Assembly: GCA_004020645.1 (NCBI GenBank)
Contig: SAQL01000001.1
Coordinates: 213,176 to 277,175, forward strand
DNA from: Mesorhizobium sp.
GTDB lineage: Bacteria; Pseudomonadota; Alphaproteobacteria; Rhizobiales; Rhizobiaceae
DNA length: 64,000 nucleotides
Direction of reading: 5' to 3'
Of the stretch, positions 29,032 to 36,271 are shown one piece after another. The notes beneath the pieces are model-generated. The model searched no databases and had not been told where the DNA came from. It saw nothing but the letters and a program-made list of their open reading frames with translations. Each line of letters opens with the position of its first letter. The first letter of the stretch is position 1. The translations under genes were made by a program, and so were the position numbers.

Positions 29032-31035
29032 ATGACTCACGTCGAAGGCTACACCGCCACCCCGGCGGCAATTGAATCGAACCGCATATCCGGAGAATCT
29101 GCCCGCACGCGGCTGCTCACCGGGCTGCCGATCGCCGAACGGCGGCTCGAATTGGCCGGCATCTCGACCGAGCTACTGGCAGGCGGCGCGGGACCACCGA
29201 TCGTGCTGTTGCACGGCCCAGGAGAACATGCAGCAAAGTGGCTAAGAATTCTCCCGGACCTTGTGAGAACACATCACGTGATCGCGCCGGATCTGCCGGG
29301 CCATGGCGCGTCTGGGACGATCGAGGGTCCGGTCCATCCTGATCGTGTTCTCGCGTGGCTTGGCGAACTCATCAAGTGCACCTGCCCGACACCGCCCATT
29401 CTTGTCGGCCAAATTCTCGGCGCCGCAATTGCCGCTCGCTTTGCCGCCAAGCACGGTAACAAGCTCCGCTGCCTAGTGCTGTCGGATGCGCTCGGCCTCG
29501 CGCCGTTTCAGCCGGCGCCTGAATTTGGCGCGGCGCTCTCCGCGTTCATCGTGGAGCCAAGTCCGGAAAACCATGATCGGCTCTGGCAGCGGTGCGCCTT
29601 CGACCTCGACTCGCTGCGCGATCAGATGGGCGAAAGCTGGGACCATCTGCGGGCCTACAATCTCGACCGCGCTCAGGTGCCGGAGTTGAAGCCGACCCAG
29701 CAGAACCTGATGGAACAGTTTGGGCTTCCGGCAATCCCACTGGAGGAACTGGCGCGCATCAGAATCCCGACTGTCCTGGTCTGGGGGCGGCATGACCTTG
29801 CCACTCCATCGCCTGTAGCCGAAGCAGCGAGCCTCCGGCTTGGGTGGCCGCTCCACATTATCGACGGCGCAGCCGACGATCCGCCGATCGAGCAGCCTGC
29901 CGCATTTGTCAAGGTGCTACGCGCTGCGCTTAACGAGGCCGAATCCGCGGCTCCTCAGGCGCTGCCGGACACACGTGAGGCTTGGGACCGAATTGCCTCG
30001 GGTTACGATCGGACGAACACCGAAACACAGATGTGGCTTGGCAATGAGAGTCTGGTCAGGGCAGGGCTCCGCCCGGGTATGCGCCTTCTTGACATTGCAT
30101 CCGGCAGCGGCGCACTCAGTATCCCGGCAGCTCGGATCGGTGCCGAGGTGGTCGCCGTCGACCAGTCGCCCGTCATGCTCCGCCTGCTCCGAGAGCGCGT
30201 CAGCCGGGAAAGCCTGGAAATCGATACCCGCGTAATGGACGGGCATGCGCTCGCCTTTGACGACGACAGCTTCGACGTGGCGGGATCTCAGTTTGGGGTC
30301 ATGCTCTTTCCCGACATGCCGAGGGGTATTCGGGAGATGGCGCGGGTTGTCAAACCTGGAGGGCGGGTGCTGGTCAATGCCTATGGCGACCCGCATCGAA
30401 TTGACTTCCTCGCTTTCTTGGTTGGGGCTGTTCAATCGGTACGCCCGGAGTTTAATGGTCCGCCAATGGACCCGCCGCCACTGCCGTTTCAGCTCAGCGA
30501 TCCGGAGCGGCTTGCCCGCGAACTGGCGAAGGCCGGACTGAAGGACGTCAATGTCGAGACGATCACCGAGAGCACAGCGTTCAAGTCAGGCGCTGAGCTA
30601 TGGGATTGGATCGTGTGGAGCAATCCAATTGTCGAGGAAGTGCTTGGCAGCCTCGCGTTGAGCGAAGGCGAGCGCGGAGTCATTCGCCAGACGCTCGATC
30701 GCATGGTGCGCGACCGGGCCGGCGATGACGGCGCGGCCATCCTGAGAAACCCGTCAATATTGGCATCGGGACCAAGTGAGCGCGCGGCCATTGATGGCGC
30801 GACGCTCGCGCCTGGGCCACGCCGTCGCGGAACGACGGAACGAGGGATACGATGTACCGCCCGACCTTCTGGCGCACATCTCGCCGCTGGCCTGGGCACA
30901 CATTTTACTGACTGGCGAGTATCTGTGGCCGAAGGAGCAGAACGCTTAGAGTGTCATTTCGCCCCCCTACCGAAACCGACCCCTGGTGGGAAGCGCCGGA
31001 AAAAACTCCTCAGTCGGCGGTCAGCACGACCTTGA
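29032..31035 (+). CDS. Alpha/beta-hydrolase fused to a SAM methyltransferase (transposon cargo)
   Basis: The open frame from ATG 29032 (GGGAGG 5 bases upstream) covers 667 codons. Residues about 40-300 are an alpha/beta-hydrolase (IVLLHGPGEHAAKW, APDLPGHGASG, and ILVGQILGAAIA at the nucleophile position, where Gln replaces the usual Ser, so catalysis is doubtful). Residues about 315-575 are a class I methyltransferase (LLDIASGSGALSIPAARIG, ARVVKPGGRVLV). Near 30752 the frame seems shifted by one base: the neighbouring frame reads PVNIGIGTK and then stops at 30777-30779, a normal end for this methyltransferase type. The last 85 codons would be read-through into tnpA debris. Confidence 0.72.
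   Translation: MTHVEGYTATPAAIESNRISGESARTRLLTGLPIAERRLELAGISTELLAGGAGPPIVLLHGPGEHAAKWLRILPDLVRTHHVIAPDLPGHGASGTIEGPVHPDRVLAWLGELIKCTCPTPPILVGQILGAAIAARFAAKHGNKLRCLVLSDALGLAPFQPAPEFGAALSAFIVEPSPENHDRLWQRCAFDLDSLRDQMGESWDHLRAYNLDRAQVPELKPTQQNLMEQFGLPAIPLEELARIRIPTVLVWGRHDLATPSPVAEAASLRLGWPLHIIDGAADDPPIEQPAAFVKVLRAALNEAESAAPQALPDTREAWDRIASGYDRTNTETQMWLGNESLVRAGLRPGMRLLDIASGSGALSIPAARIGAEVVAVDQSPVMLRLLRERVSRESLEIDTRVMDGHALAFDDDSFDVAGSQFGVMLFPDMPRGIREMARVVKPGGRVLVNAYGDPHRIDFLAFLVGAVQSVRPEFNGPPMDPPPLPFQLSDPERLARELAKAGLKDVNVETITESTAFKSGAELWDWIVWSNPIVEEVLGSLALSEGERGVIRQTLDRMVRDRAGDDGAAILRNPSILASGPSERAAIDGATLAPGPRRRGTTERGIRCTARPSGAHLAAGLGTHFTDWRVSVAEGAERLECHFAPLPKPTPGGKRRKKLLSRRSARP
30788..30949 (+). 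pseudogene. tnpA: 3' end of a Tn3-family transposase gene
   Basis: In the frame ending at TAG 30947-30949 the bases encode VPPDLLAHISPLAWAHILL followed by TGEYLWP, the well-conserved C-terminal end of Tn3-family TnpA (LLAHLSPLGWEHINLTGDY type). Only about 50 codons are left of roughly 980. The stop lies inside the right inverted repeat, as in intact members. The element therefore cannot move on its own, though it might be mobilised in trans. Confidence 0.8.
30943..30983 (-). repeat. Right terminal inverted repeat of the Tn3-type element
   Basis: On the minus strand it begins GGGGTCGGTTTCGG and ends TCTAAGCG, matching the left repeat at 26136-26175. It is followed by TGGTG at 30984-30988, the second copy of the target duplication. 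Confidence 0.82.
30984..30988 (+). repeat. Right copy of the 5-bp target site duplication (TGGTG)
   Basis: Identical to 26131-26135. Removing the element and one copy restores a plausible uninterrupted spacer between the TRAP permease gene and the dehydrogenase gene. Confidence 0.85.
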
Positions 31036-32059
31036 CGCTCTGCGAGCGGTCGGCGGCCAGGGCAAACGCATCGCGGGCCGAGGCGAGGGGACGTTCGGCG
31101 GTCACCAGCTTCAGGACGTCTATATCCCCGCCGACGATGAGATCGACCGCCTGGTTGAATTCCGCGCCGAAACGAAACGTGCCGTTCAGATTGATTTCCT
31201 TGGCCATCACCGCATTGGCCGCCACCGGGATCTGACCACCCGGAAGATTGCCGACCTGAACGACCGTGCCGCCGCGCCGGACGCTGGCGATCGCCGCCGC
31301 GAGGCCCGCTGCGGTGCCTGAAATCTCGAACGCGACATCGATCGCCTTGTCGGACGCGAGCGCCTTGAGTTCCTCGTCGCCGCCAGACAGGTCGATCGTC
31401 CTGTTTGCTCCAAGTTTGCTGGCGAAGGCGAGCGGCGCCTCTGCTATGTCGACGACGGTGAGCTCGCCACATCCCTTGAGCCTGGCGGCGAGCATGGTCA
31501 GAAGCCCGATGGGGCCGGCGCCGAACAGGATGACGTTGCGGCCGGCGATGTCGCCGGCCCGTGCCACAGCATGCAGGCTGACGGCGAGCGGTTCGGCGAG
31601 TGCCGCCGCCTGGTAGGGGACATCGGGCGGGACCTTGACGCATTGCGCCGGCGTGGCGTCGAACACGCTGGCGAAACCGCCCTGCATGTGCGGCGTTTTC
31701 GACGCCGAGCCCATGAAATAGATGTTCTCGCAGAGATTGGCGCGGCCCTCAGCGCATCGCGCACATTGTCCGCACCAGCGCGACGGGTTGACCGCAACGC
31801 GATCACCGATGGCAAGTCCGGGCGCGTCCGCGCTGATTTCGACAATCTCTCCGGCGACCTCGTGGCCGAGCACGAGCGGCGATGTGACGACAAAATCGCC
31901 GGTTCGCGCATGGCGGAAATAGTGCAGGTCGGAACCGCAGATGCCGCCTGCGCCGAAACGCACACGCACCATTCCCGGCGCGAGGGGGCCGAGCGGATGC
32001 TCGACGACGCGCAGATCCTCGGGGCCGAACAGCGTCGCGGCGACTGCGCTATCGATCAT
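31010..32059 (-). CDS. Zinc-dependent dehydrogenase, L-idonate 5-dehydrogenase-like
   Basis: 349 residues from ATG 32059, which overlaps the dctM stop (ATGA). It belongs to the medium-chain zinc alcohol dehydrogenases: catalytic zinc site GGICGSDLHYF and GHEVAGE, structural zinc loop CGQCARCAEGRANLC, and the Rossmann loop FGAGPIGLLTMLAA. The GGICGSDLHYF start is typical of L-idonate 5-dehydrogenases, which oxidise L-idonate to 5-ketogluconate. Its partner genes are a DctPQM TRAP system and a FadR-type regulator, fitting sugar-acid uptake and use. Confidence 0.8.
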   Translation of the reverse strand: MIDSAVAATLFGPEDLRVVEHPLGPLAPGMVRVRFGAGGICGSDLHYFRHARTGDFVVTSPLVLGHEVAGEIVEISADAPGLAIGDRVAVNPSRWCGQCARCAEGRANLCENIYFMGSASKTPHMQGGFASVFDATPAQCVKVPPDVPYQAAALAEPLAVSLHAVARAGDIAGRNVILFGAGPIGLLTMLAARLKGCGELTVVDIAEAPLAFASKLGANRTIDLSGGDEELKALASDKAIDVAFEISGTAAGLAAAIASVRRGGTVVQVGNLPGGQIPVAANAVMAKEINLNGTFRFGAEFNQAVDLIVGGDIDVLKLVTAERPLASARDAFALAADRSQSVKVVLTAD

Positions 32060-33462
32060 CGGATCAGGCCCATTTGCGTCGGCAGCCACAGCGTGATGGC
32101 GGGGATGAAGGTGATCAGGATCAGCGCGACGATCAACGGGACGAGCCAGGGCAGAATTGCCATGGTCGTACGCTCGACCGACAGCTTGGCGACCCGCGAG
32201 AGGACGAACAGCACCATGCCGAGCGGCGGATGCAGGAGACCAATCATCAGATTGAGCGTCATGATCAGACCGAAATGCACCGGATCGATGCCGTAGAGGA
32301 CCACGATCGGCAGGAGGATCGGCACAAGGATCGTGATCGCGGCGATCGTGTCGAGGAAACAGCCGACTACCAGCATCAGGATGTTCACCAGGATCAGGAA
32401 CACCCATTTGTTTTCGGTCAGCGATGTGATGAAGACCGAGAAGAGCTGCGCCGCCTGGCTGACCGTGAGCAACCAGGCGAAGATCGACGCTGCTGTGACG
32501 ATGAAGAGGACCGATGCGGTCGTCTCGATCGTGTCGAAACTGGCTTTGGCGAGGGCTGCAAGTGTCATCGTGCGATAGCGCACGAGCCCGAGAAACAACG
32601 ACCAGATGACGGCGGCCATGGCCGCTTCGGTCGGCGTGAACCAGCCCATGGTCATGCCGCCGATCAGGATGATCGGTGTCATGAGCGCCATGACGGCGGA
32701 AAAGTCGAAATACCAGTCGCAGGCGATCAGGACGACGAGCGCGATGCCGACGGCAATGTTGAGCGACAGTCCCGCCTGGACAAGGACATAAACGGCCAGC
32801 GGGAAGCAGCATACGACGGCCACCTCGATCGAGGCGGCGGCAAGGCGGTTCAATTTGAACGGCGTGTCCGAACCCCAGCCCCGGCGGTGAGCGAAGATCG
32901 CGACCGTCACCATCATCAGCACCGTCATGACGACGCCGGGCAGGATGCCGGCCATGAACAGCGCGCCGATCGAGACGTTGGCCATCATGCCGTAGATAAC
33001 GAAGGGCAGCGACGGGGGGAAGATCGGGCCGAGCGTCGAGGAGGCCGCGGTGACGCCGACGGCGGCCTCCACGGGATAACCATGGTCGCGCATGGCCTTG
33101 ATCTCGATGGTGCCGATGCCGGCGGCGTCGGCAAGGGCTGCGCCCGACATGCCGGCGAAGACCACCGATCCGACGATGTTTACCTGCGCGAGGCCGCCCT
33201 TCATCCAGCCGACAAGCGCCAGCGCGAAGGAATAGATTCGCCCGGTGACACCGGCGATGTTCATGAGATTGCCGGCAAAGATGAAGAACGGCACGGCAAG
33301 CAGCGGAAAGCTCTCGACACCGGCGATCATGCGCTGCGCGGCGATGATGTCGGGCGCCACGCCATAGAAGACGAGATAGAGCAGCGACGACACCGCCATC
33401 GACACAGCGACAGGCACGCCGACCAGCATCAGGACGAGAAAGGCTCCGATCAGAAGCAGCAT
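32056..33462 (-). CDS. dctM: TRAP transporter large permease (DctM)
   Basis: 468 residues, a 12-helix membrane protein. Typical DctM segments are visible: LLLIGAFLVLMLVGVPVAVSM at the start, VVFAGMSGAALADAAGIG, and PTEAAMAAVIWSLF. It works with DctQ and DctP in Na+-driven uptake. DctQ ends 3 bases before its start, and the dehydrogenase start overlaps its stop. Confidence 0.93.
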   Translation of the reverse strand: MLLLIGAFLVLMLVGVPVAVSMAVSSLLYLVFYGVAPDIIAAQRMIAGVESFPLLAVPFFIFAGNLMNIAGVTGRIYSFALALVGWMKGGLAQVNIVGSVVFAGMSGAALADAAGIGTIEIKAMRDHGYPVEAAVGVTAASSTLGPIFPPSLPFVIYGMMANVSIGALFMAGILPGVVMTVLMMVTVAIFAHRRGWGSDTPFKLNRLAAASIEVAVVCCFPLAVYVLVQAGLSLNIAVGIALVVLIACDWYFDFSAVMALMTPIILIGGMTMGWFTPTEAAMAAVIWSLFLGLVRYRTMTLAALAKASFDTIETTASVLFIVTAASIFAWLLTVSQAAQLFSVFITSLTENKWVFLILVNILMLVVGCFLDTIAAITILVPILLPIVVLYGIDPVHFGLIMTLNLMIGLLHPPLGMVLFVLSRVAKLSVERTTMAILPWLVPLIVALILITFIPAITLWLPTQMGLIR

Positions 33463-33465
33463 GGC

Positions 33466-34044
33466 CTATTCCCCCAATCCGTCGAACGCGGCGGGGCGCT
33501 CCAGCGCCGAGTAGCCACGGCGGATGTTGCCGATGAATACCTGGATGGCGCGCAGCATCATCAGCACGAAACCGGCGAAGACGGCGTAGAAGACGACGTT
33601 GCGCGGCAGGTTGATGGTGACCATCCGCTCGCGGTGGACGATCCCGATATAGCGCCAGAGGAGCCAGGACATGTAGGCGAAGAAGCAAATGGTAATCACA
33701 TTGACCGCGAGCGCCAGGTAGCGCCCCGCCCCAGCGGGGAGATAGTGATAGAGCACGTCGACGTGGATGTGGCGCGTGGTGCGCGTGCACATGACCGAGC
33801 CCAGGAAGACCACGACGACGAGGCAGTTGATCGCAATCTCCTCGGTCCAGGCAAAACTGTTGTTCATGACGTAGCGCGTGAAAAACTGCAGAAACACGCA
33901 GAACGACATGCCCCAAAACACGGCGAGCGTGACCCAGTCTTCCACCGCGTATCGTGACAGATCGACGGGCGGCGCTTCTTCCTCGAATGCATGCGCCAGT
34001 TCTTCGGGGGTAACCTGGGTGTGGACCTCTTGGGTCATCGGCAA
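33466..34044 (-). CDS. dctQ: TRAP transporter small permease (DctQ)
   Basis: 192 residues with four membrane helices after a hydrophilic N-terminus. FFTRYVMNNSFAWTEEIAI is the typical DctQ segment after the first helix, where the WTEE motif marks these subunits. It connects the DctP receptor to DctM. The gene lies 73 bases after dctP and 3 bases before dctM. Confidence 0.9.
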   Translation of the reverse strand: MPMTQEVHTQVTPEELAHAFEEEAPPVDLSRYAVEDWVTLAVFWGMSFCVFLQFFTRYVMNNSFAWTEEIAINCLVVVVFLGSVMCTRTTRHIHVDVLYHYLPAGAGRYLALAVNVITICFFAYMSWLLWRYIGIVHRERMVTINLPRNVVFYAVFAGFVLMMLRAIQVFIGNIRRGYSALERPAAFDGLGE

Positions 34045-34117
34045 GCTCCGGGCACTGTTGGACAGCGGGCTCGACAGACCCGACGCGCTTGTCGCGCCGG
34101 GCCCGGATTAATGCGGG

Positions 34118-35095
34118 TTACTTGACGGCGCGGATCGCCTCCCAATCTTCCTTGCGATAGCCGAACTCCTCGAACGTCACCTTCTCCATCACGTTCTTCT
34201 CGAAATCGGCGCGATCGACTTCGGTGACGGTGAGACCGCGCTCCTTGAAGGTTTCAACCAGGGCTTTCTCGCGATCGACAATGATCTTCGTCGCTCGCGC
34301 GGCAGCCTCCTGCATCACCTCGGTGAAGATCGCCTTGTCCTCGTCCGACAATTGCGACCAGCGCGATTGCGACACGACCGTGTTGAGATGATCGACGATG
34401 TGCCCGGTCAGGATAATGTGCTTTTGCACTTCGTAGAACTTTTTGGCGTCGATTGTCGTCAGCGGGTTTTCCTGCGCTTCCACCGTGCCCTGCTGCAAGG
34501 CGAGATAGACCTCGGCGAAGGCGATCGGCGCGGTGTTGGCGCCGCAGGCGCGCGGCATGGCGAGATAGGCCGGCACGTCCGGCACGCGGATCTTCAGGCC
34601 CTGCATGTCGGCGCATTTCTCGATCGGCCGGTTAGAAGTCGTGTGACGCGTGCCGTAGTAGGTGGTCGCCGTGATGTGATGGCCGGACGCTTCTTCGTAG
34701 CCGCCGGTCAACTCCTTGTATTTGTCGCTCTTGGTGTAAGCGAGCAGGTGATCGGCGTCGCGGAAAGTGAACGGGAAGTATGTCACGCCGATCGGCGGGA
34801 ATTCACGGGCGGCGAAACTCGATCCGGAGATGATGATGTCGACCGTGCCGAGGGTCAGCCCCTGGTTGATGTCGGCTTCCTTGCCGAGTTGCGAAGCCGG
34901 GAAGACGTCGATCGTATAGCGGCCGTCGGTGCGCTTCTTGATCTCTTCCGCCGCCCATACGGACTCTGTGTGGAAGGGTTCGGACGTTTCGTAGACGTGG
35001 GCCCATTTCAGCGCGGTTTGTGCAGAGGCCGAAGCCATGGGCAGAGCGATTGCGGCGATCGTGCCGAGCAGAACGGCGTATTTCCTCAACATCAT
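34118..35095 (-). CDS. dctP: TRAP transporter solute-binding protein (DctP)
   Basis: 325 residues from ATG 35095 behind GGGAGG; a second ATG follows at once. The signal peptide is AIALPMASASAQTALKWAH. DctP signs are TDGRYTIDVFPASQLGKEAD, GLTLGTVDI, and the ligand Arg in MQGLKIRVPDVP. It binds a sugar acid or dicarboxylate; linkage to an L-idonate-type dehydrogenase suggests an aldonate. Length matches the family. Confidence 0.9.
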   Translation of the reverse strand: MMLRKYAVLLGTIAAIALPMASASAQTALKWAHVYETSEPFHTESVWAAEEIKKRTDGRYTIDVFPASQLGKEADINQGLTLGTVDIIISGSSFAAREFPPIGVTYFPFTFRDADHLLAYTKSDKYKELTGGYEEASGHHITATTYYGTRHTTSNRPIEKCADMQGLKIRVPDVPAYLAMPRACGANTAPIAFAEVYLALQQGTVEAQENPLTTIDAKKFYEVQKHIILTGHIVDHLNTVVSQSRWSQLSDEDKAIFTEVMQEAAARATKIIVDREKALVETFKERGLTVTEVDRADFEKNVMEKVTFEEFGYRKEDWEAIRAVK

Positions 35096-35166
35096 ATTCC
35101 TCCCTGTGAATGGATTTTGACTGTACCGACAGGATCCTCCCGGTCGGCTGCTAGACCTTTTAGTTT

Positions 35167-35214
35167 GAGCATCGGTTTTTCCCAAACCGGTTCCCACTTT
35201 TGGGTCCGATGCTC
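35167..35214. repeat. Palindromic intergenic repeat between fadR-type and dctP genes
   Basis: GAGCATCGG at 35167-35175 is the exact complement of CCGATGCTC at 35206-35214, with a spacer containing CCAAACCGG and TTCCCACTTTTGGG. It resembles a common rhizobial palindrome and overlaps the regulator's stop codon. It may end the regulator transcript or be a mobile repeat. Confidence 0.6.
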
Positions 35215-35939
35215 TATTCCGCGACCTCCCTGGCTGCGGATTTCTCACCGAAATTGCGTGAGAATCTCAATTGCGACTGACGCAGATGTTCCTGCATGGC
35301 GGCTTTGGCCCGTTCAGGGTCGCGCGCCGCGATCGCGTCGCGCACCGCGCGATGCTCCTCCGCGGCGACCCGCCAGGAATCCCTGTTCTCGAAATAGCTC
35401 GACAGGCGTTCGAAATATGGGTTCATGCGCTGGTCGAAAAGCTCGCCGATGCAGCGCACCAGGACGGCGTTTCCGAGAATGCCCGCCACCATCGTATGGA
35501 ACTCGCGGTCAAGTGCGATCGTCATCTTGGTCGGGTGAGGTATGTCCTCCATGCGGCGCAGCACGTCGTCCATATGTTCGATATCGATCGGTCGAACATG
35601 GAGGGCGGCTTCGGCGGCGATCGCCCCTTCAATGAACTCGCGCGCCCGCAACAGCTCGAACGGGCCTTCATCCATCTCCGCCGTCAAAATTTCGGCTCGT
35701 GGCGGGTCGGTAACGTAGATGCCGGAGCCGACGCGAATGCGTATGCGCCCCTCGACCTCGAGCGCGATCAACGCTTCGCGGACGGTCGGCCGGGAAATGC
35801 CCAATTGATCGGCCAGTTCGCGCTCGGTCGGCAGGCGATCGCCGACTGCGAATTCGCCCGCGTCGATCAGCTGCCTGAGCTGATCAGCGATCTGTCGGTA
35901 AAGTCGACGTGGTTCAACGGCCTGGATCGGCATTGTCAC
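35214..35939 (-). CDS. FadR/GntR family regulator of the TRAP-dehydrogenase genes
   Basis: 241 residues. The winged helix at residues 10-75 (YRQIADQLRQLIDAGEF, then LPTERELADQLGISRPTVREAL) is GntR-type. The C-terminal FCD domain shows AREFIEGAIAAEAA and the metal-site residues in DREFHTMVAG and AAEEHRAVRDAI. It heads the regulator-dctPQM-dehydrogenase series on one strand. A palindrome resembling FadR-class operators lies upstream at 35986-36000. Confidence 0.9.
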   Translation of the reverse strand: MTMPIQAVEPRRLYRQIADQLRQLIDAGEFAVGDRLPTERELADQLGISRPTVREALIALEVEGRIRIRVGSGIYVTDPPRAEILTAEMDEGPFELLRAREFIEGAIAAEAALHVRPIDIEHMDDVLRRMEDIPHPTKMTIALDREFHTMVAGILGNAVLVRCIGELFDQRMNPYFERLSSYFENRDSWRVAAEEHRAVRDAIAARDPERAKAAMQEHLRQSQLRFSRNFGEKSAAREVAE

Positions 35940-35985
35940 CCAGTTCTACTTCAACGGAATCATCCGGCTGATCTCGGATCGGTAA

Positions 35986-36000
35986 ATTGGTCTGACCTAT
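35986..36000. promoter_or_regulatory. Candidate FadR-class operator
   Basis: ATTGGTCTGACCTAT has the exact core GGTC-T-GACC, similar to TGGTCnGACCA sites bound by FadR-group GntR regulators. It lies 47 bases before the regulator start, suggesting autoregulation. Confidence 0.6.
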
Positions 36001-36271
36001 TGATCGAAAACTGCCGCGAAAAAGGCTGAGAGTCAAGCAGTAGAGAACGCCCATGGAAAACATTTTCGGTGACTTTCTTGGAAACGACGGATCGGCCATG
36101 GCTGGGCGGCAACTCTTGACCTTCCAGCAACTGGAAGGCTTATCGCTCGGTTTCGCCGCCAACACCATCTTCGGAAGTAGGGAGTGGCCTAAGACGCGGC
36201 GCGTTCAAGGAGGCGGCCGAAACAGTCCGTCGCTCTAGGTCAGCGGAGAGAAAACCGACAGGAGTTCTGCA
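36001..36271. other. Boundary spacer before the copper island
   Basis: About 270 bases between the regulator and the first copper gene. A frame of 61 codons at 36053 is open but has no recognisable product or convincing ribosome site. A GTG start follows at 36272 behind AGGAG. No integrase or att site was seen here. Confidence 0.4.

Larger units (their letters stand above)
26136..30983 (+). mobile_element. Tn3-family transposon derivative, 4848 bp, non-autonomous
   Basis: Both ends carry an inverted repeat of about 40 bp that begins GGGGTCG and reads inward to AAGCG (left 26136-26175; right 30943-30983 on the other strand), with a few mismatches and indels. A perfect 5-bp duplication TGGTG flanks it. 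At the right end the last 50 codons of a Tn3-type transposase are left (30788-30949), and its stop lies inside the repeat as usual. No resolvase or res site was recognised. The passengers are a LuxR-like regulator (broken), a membrane protein and a hydrolase-methyltransferase fusion. It lies in the space between convergent TRAP and dehydrogenase genes. Confidence 0.85.

Noticed and set aside
32060..33916. Very long minus-strand frame continuing upstream of the dehydrogenase
   Set aside because: Only the part after ATG 32059 is the dehydrogenase; the upstream part is an Arg/His-rich shadow of dctM and dctQ.
32074..33957. Long plus-strand frame opposite dctM and dctQ
   Set aside because: Composition is extremely rich in Asp/Arg/His/Gln and the opposite strand codes for clear membrane proteins.
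36053..36238. Possible small gene before the copper island
   Set aside because: No ribosome site of quality, no recognisable product and no sign of conservation that can be judged here.
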